Notes under the pieces: generated by a model
Databases searched by the model: none
What the model was told of the DNA's origin: nothing
The model's input: the letters and a program-made list of their open reading frames with translations, nothing else
Assembly: GCA_024640445.1 (NCBI GenBank)
Contig: JAHEEZ010000167.1
Coordinates: forward strand, 1-7,980
Source of the DNA: Acidobacteriota bacterium
GTDB taxonomy: Bacteria; Acidobacteriota; Blastocatellia; Pyrinomonadales; Pyrinomonadaceae
DNA length: 7,980 nt
Reading direction: 5' to 3'
Shown here: positions 1 through 6,162 of the stretch, in pieces
Position numbering within the stretch: the first letter of the stretch is position 1
How the letters are laid out: every line of letters begins with the position of its first letter
Translations under genes and position numbers: made by a program

Positions 1-109
1 CAGGCATTGCGGGTTTATTTCCCATGGTAGATCAAAGAGATATTTGGCAGAACCCTATTCGCTTCCAGGCAAAGGGTGAGCCTGCTTGTTTTGTATGCTT
101 CACAAGAGA

Positions 110-418
110 ATGATGGCATTCTGCAAAAGTGCGAATTGTCCTTCATCCGACAACGTGCTCTCGTATCTGAACGGACGCCTTTCGCGCGAAGCTTCTCATG
201 AGGTTGGCGTGCATTTGGCGTCGTGTGATTTCTGTAGTGCTGAGTCGGATTTCTTTAGACATTTTCCCCAACTTCCCGATGAACAAGTTCAACCGATGGA
301 AATACCGGCGCACCTTTACCAACTTGCCGAAGCCCTGCTGAACAACAGTACCAGAGGGGTGATCTCGCTTAGCGACATTTTATTGGACGAAAGCGATGCT
401 GACGGGGGCCTTGTTTGA
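110..418 (+). CDS. small zinc-finger (zf-HC2 / anti-sigma-like) protein
   Basis: This is a small soluble protein of about 100 residues with no membrane segment. Its N-terminal half carries a CPSS motif and then an HLASCDFC segment (H-x3-C-x2-C), the pattern of the zinc-binding zf-HC2/anti-sigma fold. The C-terminal half is acidic and has no recognisable motif. Most zf-HC2 anti-sigma factors have a C-terminal transmembrane helix; this one does not, so it may be a cytoplasmic regulator or stand-alone zinc finger. The start is uncertain. ATG at 110 and ATG at 113 both leave the CPSS/HxxxCxxC core intact. TTG at 86 lies about 6 bases after a good ribosome-binding sequence (AAGGGTGAG, 72-80) and would add 8 residues. 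The gene ends just before a strong terminator and converges on dapB. No sigma-factor gene is visible in the window, so the partner is unknown. The coding call is fairly sure; the function is tentative. Confidence 0.7.
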   Translation: MMAFCKSANCPSSDNVLSYLNGRLSREASHEVGVHLASCDFCSAESDFFRHFPQLPDEQVQPMEIPAHLYQLAEALLNNSTRGVISLSDILLDESDADGGLV

Positions 419-443
419 CCAATACCGAACACCTCGACAAACA

Positions 444-475
444 AAGAAACCCGCCAGTGTGATGGCGGGTTTCTT
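444..475. terminator. bidirectional intrinsic terminator
   Basis: A perfect 13-bp inverted repeat (444-456 and 463-475, arm AAGAAACCCGCCA) encloses a 6-base loop, GTGTGA. The stem has a G+C-rich core, and its A/T ends give T-rich tracts on both strands (TTTCTTATGTT on plus, TTTCTTTGTTTGT on minus). It lies between the convergent stop codons of the zinc-finger gene and dapB, so it can end both transcripts. Confidence 0.9.
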
Positions 476-502
476 ATGTTCGCAGTAAGTCGCATGGCGG
501 GC

Positions 503-1204
503 TCAGTCCCCGCGAAGAATCTCGTCTATGACTTCGGTAAACTCCCAGAAACCGGTTTTGCCTTCCGTCCACTCGGCAGCCGAGATCGCCCCGGCGGCAA
601 AACCCTCTCTCGAGCGTGCGGTGTGCGTTAGCGTTATCTGGTCCGCTGTCCCGTCAAACCCAACCATGTGGGTCCCGGGAATGTTTCCCGCCCGCGTAGA
701 GGCGATCGAGAATCCTTCGGCAATGTGCCGTTCGACTATCGACTTCAACTTCAATGCAGTGCCGGAAGGAGCATCCACCTTCCGCGAATGATGTCGTTCT
801 TCAAGGAACACCTCATAATCTGAAAAATTGGAAAACAGCTCCGAAGCACGCTCGACGATCCTGTAAAAAAGGTTCACGCCGATCGAGAAATTCGCGCCAT
901 ACACGAAAGCGCCTTCCCGTTCGGTGACCAACGCGCGCACATCCTCCAATTCCTCCTGCCATCCTGTGGTCCCTTCGACCAGCGGCACGCCCGCGATCGC
1001 GCACGCCTCCGCATTCCGCCTCACCGCGCCGGCGACCGAAAAGTCGATCGCCGCATCGGAGCCATCAAGTCTGGCCGCAAGTTCTTCAGCTGTCGCTCCG
1101 GCAGACTCTTCATCTATCACCGCGCCGACTTCATGTCCCCTGGAGACCGCTAGACTTTCGATCAGTTTCCCCATCGCCCCGTAGCCTATGATAGTAATCT
1201 TCAT
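503..1204 (-). CDS. dapB: 4-hydroxy-tetrahydrodipicolinate reductase
   Basis: DapB catalyses the NAD(P)H-dependent reduction that yields tetrahydrodipicolinate in the diaminopimelate/lysine pathway, in the cytoplasm. The N-terminal Rossmann fold shows GYGAMG at 7-12, then DFS at 54-56 and EGTTGW at 77-82. The substrate domain has ANFSIGVN (104-111) and the family signature HHSRKVDAPSGTA (138-150), with catalytic His138 and Lys142 spaced as in E. coli His159/Lys163. At 233 residues it is shorter than E. coli DapB (273), a compact form also found in other phyla. The ATG at 1204 is placed by the glycine-rich motif starting at residue 7. No Shine-Dalgarno sequence precedes it: the 12 bases upstream are A-rich, and beyond them lies the inverted repeat of the GxxExxY cassette. 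It is the last gene of the minus-strand block and ends at the terminator. Whether it still receives operon transcription through the cassette is not visible from sequence. Confidence 0.95.
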   Translation of the reverse strand: MKITIIGYGAMGKLIESLAVSRGHEVGAVIDEESAGATAEELAARLDGSDAAIDFSVAGAVRRNAEACAIAGVPLVEGTTGWQEELEDVRALVTEREGAFVYGANFSIGVNLFYRIVERASELFSNFSDYEVFLEERHHSRKVDAPSGTALKLKSIVERHIAEGFSIASTRAGNIPGTHMVGFDGTADQITLTHTARSREGFAAGAISAAEWTEGKTGFWEFTEVIDEILRGD

Positions 1205-1216
1205 TTTTTTGGTTTA

Positions 1217-1238
1217 GACACAGATGAACACAGATGTT
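1217..1238 (+). repeat. left inverted repeat arm of the cassette
   Basis: This 22-base arm is exactly the reverse complement of 1795-1816. It consists of one G, two tandem 10-base units (ACACAGATGA at 1218-1227, ACACAGATGT at 1228-1237) and a final T. Complementarity stops at once on both sides (1216/1817 and 1239/1794 do not pair). Its outer edge is 12 bases upstream of the dapB ATG, so it displaces whatever leader dapB once had. Confidence 0.92.
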
Positions 1239-1288
1239 AGAAGATGATTCTTTAGGGGGCTCGCAGAGTCTCCTTACGTGACAATTCC

Positions 1289-1711
1289 TTAGTTCGCAAT
1301 CCGTCTAATCTCGATCCTGGGTTTACCGAAGTTGATCAATAAACACAATTTCAATCCTGTGGCCCGCAGATAATTCAAACATTGCGCTTTGTGGGCGGGG
1401 TCGAGTCCGTTTGAATGCTTCAACTCTACGATCACGGAACCCTCCACCACCAAGTCAGCAAAAAAGTTCCCGACGATCTCACCTTCATAGAATACCTTCA
1501 GGGGCTTTTGTTGCTCCGGTGACAATCCCTTCTTTCGCAATTCCATAGCTAAGGCATTTTCGTACACCTTCTCGAGAAATCCGGTGCCAAGCTTATTGCT
1601 TACCTTGAAAGCACAACCAATTATCGCTTCAGTAATGTTATTGAGTTCCGCGTGATTATGTTCTTCGTCGAAGAGAACGTTGATCAAGCGTGAGGCGCTT
1701 TTCTCGTCCAT
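1289..1711 (-). CDS. GxxExxY family protein (PD-(D/E)XK-like)
   Basis: This protein of 140 residues has the family signature GFLEKVY at 44-50 (Gly44, Glu47, Tyr50). It is followed by Asp86 and VELKH with Glu96 and Lys98, an arrangement like the D-(x)n-E-x-K core of PD-(D/E)XK nucleases. Gln110 and NYLRATG (113-119) and the ending NFGKPRIEIRRI are also usual for the family. Its biochemical function is not established. The N-terminus is about 20-25 residues longer than I expect for the family. The ATG at 1711 is supported by a ribosome-binding sequence (GGAAG, 6 bases upstream), and no later Met precedes the core. There is no signal peptide or membrane segment. It is less G+C-rich than its neighbours and lies wholly within inverted repeats 1217-1238/1795-1816, between two lysine-pathway genes with which it has no evident functional link. 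The catalytic residues look intact, so it is probably expressed and not a relic. Confidence 0.9.
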   Translation of the reverse strand: MDEKSASRLINVLFDEEHNHAELNNITEAIIGCAFKVSNKLGTGFLEKVYENALAMELRKKGLSPEQQKPLKVFYEGEIVGNFFADLVVEGSVIVELKHSNGLDPAHKAQCLNYLRATGLKLCLLINFGKPRIEIRRIAN

Positions 1712-1757
1712 TGAGTTCTTCCTTCGACCTTTTAGATGTCCTAATCAAGACCCTAGA

Positions 1758-1786
1758 ATAACATTGAAACTCAAGGTAGAGATCAA
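1758..1786 (-). promoter_or_regulatory. possible sigma70-type promoter of the GxxExxY gene
   Basis: On the minus strand, TTGATC (1786-1781) and TGTTAT (1763-1758) are separated by 17 bases, matching 4/6 at each box. It lies inside the cassette, about 47 bases upstream of the GxxExxY start, in an A+T-rich stretch. If real, the cassette carries its own promoter, and transcription could also continue into dapB. Such matches arise by chance in A+T-rich DNA. Confidence 0.3.
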
Positions 1787-1794
1787 TTATCAAA

Positions 1795-1816
1795 AACATC
1801 TGTGTTCATCTGTGTC
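1795..1816 (-). repeat. right inverted repeat arm of the cassette
   Basis: This arm is the exact reverse complement of 1217-1238 and has the same tandem 10-base structure read on the minus strand. It overlaps the 3' end of the M20 gene: the codons for the final His and Arg, two bases of the Gly codon and the TGA stop (1808-1806) all come from the repeat. Confidence 0.92.
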
Positions 1817-2825
1817 CAATTACCTCATCAGCCAGCAAACGCGAGACGAGGTTTGAATACAATTCCACCGCCGTTTCCAGGTCCTTTTTCAAGACGAACT
1901 CGTGTCTCGTATGCGCATCAAGGATCGAGCCGGGTCCGAGCAGCAGGGGCGTTCCCCAGGTCGTCAGGTGCGGAATGTCAGTCGTGAACCGGACCACCTT
2001 CTGGTTGAAGCCTTCGACCGGCAGCATCCTTACCGGAAGACTGCACGACATCGTCTCCAGTTCGCCGCGGCCTGCTACCACCTTCTCGAGAGCTTCGATC
2101 ACAGGGCCATCCTCCGTGGTCAGGCGAACGTGGAGTCCCGCTTCGGCGTACGGCGCTATCACATTCGTCGCCAGGCCACCGGAAATGGTCCCAACGTTCA
2201 ATGTCGTTTCGCCAAAGAACTCGTCCGATGGCAGTTCGGCCTTGCGGATATCCTTAAGAATATCGACGAGTTTGTCGATCGCCGATTCGCCCATCTCCGG
2301 ATACGCCGAATGCGCCGCTCTCCCTCTTGTCTTCAGCATCATCCGCAAAGAGCCCTTAGATCCGATCGCCAGGTCGTTGTCGGTCGGTTCACCGTTGATC
2401 AGGTAACGGCACTTCGCGGCGATCGGAAGTTGGTTCGCCGCCCTTGATCCCAACGACGACGCCTCTTCGTCAATCGTGAACAACAGACCGATCCTCTCTT
2501 CGCCTTGCTTCCGGAGCCTCTCCGCGGCTGTGATCTGGGCAGCTATTATTCCTTTGGCGTCGCACGCACCGCGACCGTAGATCTTTTCCTCATCCTCGGT
2601 CGGCGGGATGTGCGGCGGCACTGTGTCCATATGCGTCGAGAGAAATACCTGCGGGTCGTCTGAAGCCGCCGCGATGACGTTCTTCCGACCATCGACAACT
2701 TCCTGCATCTCGACCTGGTAGCCCAGCGACGACAGATGATCCCGGAGGAACTCGCCGACCGCGTGCTCCTCACCGGAAACGGACGGGATCTCCATCAGCT
2801 TCTTTGTCAGTTCGAATAGATTCAT
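1806..2825 (-). CDS. M20 family metallo-deacylase, probably N-acyl-diaminopimelate deacylase (DapE-like)
   Basis: This is a zinc-dependent M20 amidohydrolase of 339 residues, likely cytoplasmic. Metal ligands can be assigned: His65 (STHMDT, with Asp67), Asp89 (GRGACDAKG), Glu120/Glu121 (TIDEEAS; general base and ligand), Glu146 (NGEP) and His305 (LDAHTRHEF). His172 (AAHSAYPE) lies in the dimerisation/lid domain and is usual for the DapE/ArgE/CPG2 group. Family members remove acyl groups from N-acyl amino acids. Between lysC and dapB, the expected substrate is N-succinyl- or N-acetyl-LL-diaminopimelate; ArgE-like or LysK-like activity cannot be excluded. The ATG shares its first base with the lysC stop (TGATG, 2827-2823), and AGGA lies about 6 bases upstream, which indicates translational coupling. 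The last residues, Gly-His-Arg, and the stop lie in or at the inverted repeat of the downstream cassette, so the native C-terminus was probably altered by a few residues, well away from the active site. Confidence 0.88.
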   Translation of the reverse strand: MNLFELTKKLMEIPSVSGEEHAVGEFLRDHLSSLGYQVEMQEVVDGRKNVIAAASDDPQVFLSTHMDTVPPHIPPTEDEEKIYGRGACDAKGIIAAQITAAERLRKQGEERIGLLFTIDEEASSLGSRAANQLPIAAKCRYLINGEPTDNDLAIGSKGSLRMMLKTRGRAAHSAYPEMGESAIDKLVDILKDIRKAELPSDEFFGETTLNVGTISGGLATNVIAPYAEAGLHVRLTTEDGPVIEALEKVVAGRGELETMSCSLPVRMLPVEGFNQKVVRFTTDIPHLTTWGTPLLLGPGSILDAHTRHEFVLKKDLETAVELYSNLVSRLLADEVIGHR

Positions 2826-4201
2826 CAGGATTCCTGCGAAGAAAAGAATTTTGCGTGGAGCTTTCTGATCACGTCGGCGACTTCGGCCTCTCTCACGACA
2901 AAAGTGAGATTCACGCTCGAGGCGCCATGAGAGATGAGCGAGACGTTCGTGTCCGCGATGGTCGAGAATATCTTCGCCGCAAGGCCGGTCGAAGCGCGGA
3001 GGCCCTCTCCCACGATGCAGATCACGGCGAAGCCTCGTTCGACCTCGACCTCGCCAAGGCGTTCGAGTTCGGCAACGACCTTGTCAAGATACTCGGTGTT
3101 GTCCAGCGTGAGGGCGACAGAAACCTCTGAGGTGGAAATGACGTCGATCACGGTCCGGAACCTTTCGAACACCTGGAACAGCGCCGACATAAAGCCGTAA
3201 GATCCCAGCATCCTCGCGGAAGAGATCCGAAGTATCGTGATGCCGGTCTTATGGGCGATCGACTTTATACCGTTCTCGGAAACGCCGCTTTCCGCGAGGA
3301 CCATCGTCCCCCTTTCGTCCGGTAGGTGGGAATTGCAGACGCGAACCGGAATCTCGTGATCGACGGCCGGCTGAATAGTCTTAGGATGAAGTACCTTGGC
3401 ACCAAAATACGCAAGCTCGGCTGCCTCATTATATGAAAGGACATCTATGGTGCTGGCGTCGGAACAGATCCTCGGATCGCAGGTGAGCACGCCTGTAACA
3501 TCCGTCCAGATCTGGATCTCGCGGGCTGCCAGCGCCGCGCCCACCAGCGCAGCGGAATAATCTGATCCGCCCCTTCCAAGCGTGGTCGTTTCGCCGCTCC
3601 TGTTCGCCGCGATGAAGCCTCCCATTACAGGGATCTCACCCGCGGCGATCGGTGTTTCAAGCTCGGCTTTGACAAGGTCCCGGGTCTCTTCCCAGATCGG
3701 CTTCGCCGATCCGTATTCGTCGTCGGTAACGATCAAGCGGCGGGCGTCGATATGTATCGCACTCAGTCCTGACGCGCGGAAAACCTCGGTCAACAAACGC
3801 GAGGAAATCTGTTCTCCGTATGAGACGATCGCATCCCGAAGCATCTGGAGCGGCAGTGACCGCCTTTCGACCCTCAGCAGCAAAGACGAAAGCTCTTCTT
3901 TCGCAAGTCCCAGTTCGAGAGCAAAATTCGAATGGCCCTCCCCGGCAAGCAGTTCATCAGCCACCGCCCCGTGCCTTTCGAAATGTTCTTCCAGCGAGCC
4001 AAAGGCGGCTTTCGAATCGCCTCCTTTTGCGAGGTCGAACGCAGCCAAAAGCGCGTCCGTAACCTTCGCCATCGCGGATGTGACCACGACCGGCGCCAAA
4101 CCGGCCTGGCCTGCGACGATCGAAGCGACACGGGAGAATGCCTCCGCGTCCTTGACGGAAGTACCTCCGAACTTCATCACTGTTGGTCTGATTTCACTCA
4201 C
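2825..4201 (-). CDS. lysC: aspartate kinase (lysine-sensitive AKIII-like)
   Basis: Aspartokinase phosphorylates L-aspartate, the first committed step to lysine, threonine and methionine. The 458-residue protein has the amino-acid-kinase domain first: KFGGTS (10-15), GRGGSDYSA (209-217), TDVTGV with CDPR (233-244) and YFGAKVLHP (265-273). Two ACT domains follow (about 319-385 and 391-455). The stretch with MLGSYGF (331-337) and STSEVSVALTLD (356-367) closely resembles E. coli LysC (AKIII), which suggests feedback inhibition by lysine. It is monofunctional; no homoserine dehydrogenase domain is present. The start given is GTG at 4201, but neither it nor the ATG at 4177 (which would begin MKFGGTSV) has a clear ribosome-binding site. 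If the promoter proposed at 4216-4243 is real, the ATG would give a more usual leader length. It overlaps the M20 gene by one base. A 103-base gap separates it from the PLP-enzyme gene upstream. Confidence 0.95.
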   Translation of the reverse strand: MSEIRPTVMKFGGTSVKDAEAFSRVASIVAGQAGLAPVVVTSAMAKVTDALLAAFDLAKGGDSKAAFGSLEEHFERHGAVADELLAGEGHSNFALELGLAKEELSSLLLRVERRSLPLQMLRDAIVSYGEQISSRLLTEVFRASGLSAIHIDARRLIVTDDEYGSAKPIWEETRDLVKAELETPIAAGEIPVMGGFIAANRSGETTTLGRGGSDYSAALVGAALAAREIQIWTDVTGVLTCDPRICSDASTIDVLSYNEAAELAYFGAKVLHPKTIQPAVDHEIPVRVCNSHLPDERGTMVLAESGVSENGIKSIAHKTGITILRISSARMLGSYGFMSALFQVFERFRTVIDVISTSEVSVALTLDNTEYLDKVVAELERLGEVEVERGFAVICIVGEGLRASTGLAAKIFSTIADTNVSLISHGASSVNLTFVVREAEVADVIRKLHAKFFSSQES

Positions 4202-4215
4202 GGGTAACGAGATAA

Positions 4216-4243
4216 GTTATCCCAACCGGGCGGGTATTGGCAA
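4216..4243 (-). promoter_or_regulatory. possible promoter upstream of lysC
   Basis: On the minus strand, TTGCCA (4243-4238, 5/6 to consensus) and GATAAC (4221-4216, 4/6) are 16 bases apart, in the 103-base gap between the PLP-enzyme gene and lysC. An imperfect inverted repeat (GGGTAAC at 4202-4208 against GTTATCCC at 4216-4223) overlaps the -10 box and could be an operator, or chance. No terminator is visible in this gap, so read-through from upstream is also possible. Confidence 0.35.
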
Positions 4244-4304
4244 AAGACGACGATGTATGTGAAATGTCGGCAAGAACGGTCAAACCAATGTCTAATTCCG
4301 CTAT

Positions 4305-5354
4305 TCAGCCTTCTGACTCGCCGGATAGTCCTTCGAAGCCATCCAGGCGGCCAAACGTCTTGTAGGAAAGCAACTCGACGTCCGGCGAAAGGTAATCATC
4401 CCTGACCGGCTCTTCGCCAAACAAGTCCGTGCTCAGGTACTTCTTGTTGCTGTCGCAGAACACTGTCGCCACTACTATGTCATCGCCGAGCATCTCGATC
4501 ACGCGGAGCGCTCCCAGGAAGTTCGCTCCCGACGAGATCCCGACCGCGAGCCCGAGTTCGGACGCGAGTTTTTGTGCCATCAGGATCGCGTCTCCGTCGT
4601 GCACGGCGATCACCTCGTCGAGTTCGTCGAGATGGACTATCGCTGGAATGAACTCGTCCGAAATGCCCTGGATCCTATGGCTTCCGACCTTGTATCCCGT
4701 GCTCATCGTCGGAGATTCGGCGGGTTCAAGAGGATAAAGCCGGATCTCGGGATTCTTCTCGCGAAGGTACTTGCCCGTGCCCATTATCGTGCCGCCCGTT
4801 CCTACGCCCGCTATGAAAGCGTCCGGTGTAAGGGAATGTTCTTTAAGCTGATACCAGACCTCCGGGCCTGTTGAGCGGTAATGCGCCTCGGAGTTCGCCG
4901 TATTCGAGAACTGGTGAGGCAGGAAGACCGAAGCTCCTTCCGAACTCAGGCAGTCCGCCTTTTCGATACATCCTAAGAATCCGCCCTCCTCCTTGCTGAC
5001 AAGGACGATCTCAGCACCAAAACTCTTTATCAAAGCGATCCGCTCGCGGCTCATCCAGTCAGGCATATGGATCACCACATTGTGTCCGAACGCTTTCCCG
5101 ATCGCGGAGAACGAAATGCCTGTGTTGCCGCTTGTCGCTTCCGCTATCAGATCTCCTTTGCTGAGTGCGCCGGTGCGATACCCTTCTTTGAGAATGTGAA
5201 GCGCCATCCGGTCCTTTATCGAACCGGTCAGGTTCATATGCTCGGCCTTGGCGAAAACGCGCACGAACCGACCTTTGTACTTTAGGTCGATCTCGAGTAA
5301 CGGTGTGTTGCCGACCATCTGGTCAAGCACGCTTGTTCTCAGGTTTTCTATCAT
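4305..5354 (-). CDS. PLP-dependent cysteine synthase family enzyme
   Basis: This is a fold-type II PLP enzyme of 349 residues, about 35-40 longer than CysK/CysM, with the extra length at the C-terminus. The PLP lysine is Lys47 in NLTGSIKDR (41-49), where canonical CysK has a PxxSVKDR context. SGNTG (75-79) follows as the substrate/carboxylate loop, then GVGTGGT (183-189) as the phosphate cradle, GISSG (272-276) with the Ser that contacts the pyridine nitrogen, and FCDSNKKYLST (299-309), matching the DSGxxYLST ending of cysteine synthases. A beta-replacement reaction on an O-activated serine or homoserine is expected; the nucleophile is not predictable. It is not a full cystathionine beta-synthase, since no CBS domains or haem region are present. 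The ATG lies 3 bases after the SDR stop, with a weak GGAT ribosome-binding sequence upstream. The C-terminal tail (about 312-349) is acidic and has no recognised motif. Confidence 0.85.
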   Translation of the reverse strand: MIENLRTSVLDQMVGNTPLLEIDLKYKGRFVRVFAKAEHMNLTGSIKDRMALHILKEGYRTGALSKGDLIAEATSGNTGISFSAIGKAFGHNVVIHMPDWMSRERIALIKSFGAEIVLVSKEEGGFLGCIEKADCLSSEGASVFLPHQFSNTANSEAHYRSTGPEVWYQLKEHSLTPDAFIAGVGTGGTIMGTGKYLREKNPEIRLYPLEPAESPTMSTGYKVGSHRIQGISDEFIPAIVHLDELDEVIAVHDGDAILMAQKLASELGLAVGISSGANFLGALRVIEMLGDDIVVATVFCDSNKKYLSTDLFGEEPVRDDYLSPDVELLSYKTFGRLDGFEGLSGESEG

Positions 5355-5357
5355 CAG

Positions 5358-6140
5358 CTATCCGCAGAGCACGGCGCCGCCGTTGATGTTAACTATCTCG
5401 CCGGTTATGTGTTGCGACCAGTCCGAAAGCAGGAAACAGATGGACAGCGCGATGTCGTCTGTAAGCGCCACCCTCTGCAGAGGGATCGATTCGAGCACGG
5501 ACTGTTTATAGTCCTTGTCCTCGAACACCGGGCGGACCATCGCTGTCTCGATCCACCCCGGAGCGATGCAATTCACCCGAACCGACGGCGCCAGTTCGGT
5601 CGCAAGCCCTTTTGTGAATGAGATCTGTCCGCCCTTCGAAGCCGCGTAATTTGTGTAATTTGCCTCGCCGCGCTGGCCGGCGGTCGACGAAACGAGCACG
5701 ATCGAGGCGCCCTCGCTCTTCTTCATCGCGGGCACGCAGCACTTCGACATCGCCCACGCGGACTTCAGATTCGTATTGAGGACCTTGTTCCAGGTTTCCT
5801 CGGTCATCTCCTCGATCGGAGCGCCTTCCCAGATCCCCGCGTTCAATACCAGAAGATCGATGCTTCCGAATCTTTCCAGCGCCGCGTCAGCGAGCTTTCG
5901 CGCCTGCGTGAACTCGGATACGTCAGCCTGAACCGCGATCGCGTCAACTCCTTTCTCTTTGCACAGTTTCACGACCTCATTGGCGTGGTCTTCCGCCTTG
6001 AGGTAATTGACGACAATGTTGGCGCCGCCCTCCGCGAGCCTCAGCGCAGTGGCCCTTCCGACCCCGCGACTCGCTCCGGTAACTATCGCCGTCTTTCCCT
6101 CAAAAAGGTTACGCGGCAGGGCAACGTATTTCTTGACCAT
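5358..6140 (-). CDS. SDR family NAD(P)-dependent oxidoreductase (FabG-like)
   Basis: This classical short-chain dehydrogenase/reductase has 260 residues. The Rossmann motif TGASRGVG lies at 21-28, Asp73-Val74 positions the adenine, NAG is at 100-102, and the catalytic tetrad is Asn124, Ser152, Tyr165 and Lys169 (YAASK). The segment APGWIET (193-199) and the C-terminal GGAVLCG are typical of FabG-like members. All catalytic residues are present, so it should be active as a 3-oxoacyl or general alcohol/ketone oxidoreductase; the true substrate is unknown. The frame stays open upstream to 6287, but the ATG at 6140 is the natural start: it places TGxxxGxG near residue 21, and the upstream part would overlap the divergent acyl-CoA synthetase gene and lacks domain character. 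It is followed after 3 bases by the cysteine-synthase-like gene, so the two are probably co-expressed. It is more likely a pathway-specific SDR than the housekeeping FabG, because no other fatty-acid genes are nearby. Confidence 0.88.
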   Translation of the reverse strand: MVKKYVALPRNLFEGKTAIVTGASRGVGRATALRLAEGGANIVVNYLKAEDHANEVVKLCKEKGVDAIAVQADVSEFTQARKLADAALERFGSIDLLVLNAGIWEGAPIEEMTEETWNKVLNTNLKSAWAMSKCCVPAMKKSEGASIVLVSSTAGQRGEANYTNYAASKGGQISFTKGLATELAPSVRVNCIAPGWIETAMVRPVFEDKDYKQSVLESIPLQRVALTDDIALSICFLLSDWSQHITGEIVNINGGAVLCG

Positions 6141-6162
6141 AACTTTGTTGATTATTGTAAGT

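Larger units (their letters stand above)
1217..1816 (-). mobile_element. candidate GxxExxY insertion cassette (600 bp)
   Basis: This is a 600-bp unit bounded by perfect 22-bp inverted repeats and holding one gene, for a GxxExxY-family protein. A rough hand count of five 60-base lines within the gene gives about 45% G+C, and the stretch beside the right arm is near 32%. Two lines sampled in the flanking M20 and lysC genes give over 60%. The unit separates two lysine-pathway genes that would otherwise be nearly adjacent. The right arm overlaps the end of the M20 gene and supplies its stop. No target-site duplication is obvious, and no transposase motif is present, so the mobility mechanism is unknown. 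Treating it as a discrete mobile unit is inference from the repeats, composition and operon interruption. It might instead be moved by a transposase elsewhere in the genome. Confidence 0.6.

Noticed and set aside
3..113. Open frame from the left edge ending in TGA at 111-113, overlapping the ATGATG start of the zinc-finger gene; could be the 3' end of an upstream, coupled gene.
   Set aside because: Only 36 codons are visible, no motif is recognisable, and another frame is also open for 25 codons. An open stretch of this length is common by chance, so no gene is called.
1239..1288. Terminator for the GxxExxY gene in the space before the left repeat arm.
   Set aside because: Only a 3-bp stem (CTC-GCA-GAG) is present, with no T-tract. 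It is not a credible terminator.
1211..1822. Target-site duplication flanking the cassette, for example TTA at 1214-1216 and 1820-1822.
   Set aside because: The matches are only 3 bases, are not placed symmetrically against the repeat edges, and do not rebuild a proper M20 stop when removed. I do not claim a duplication.
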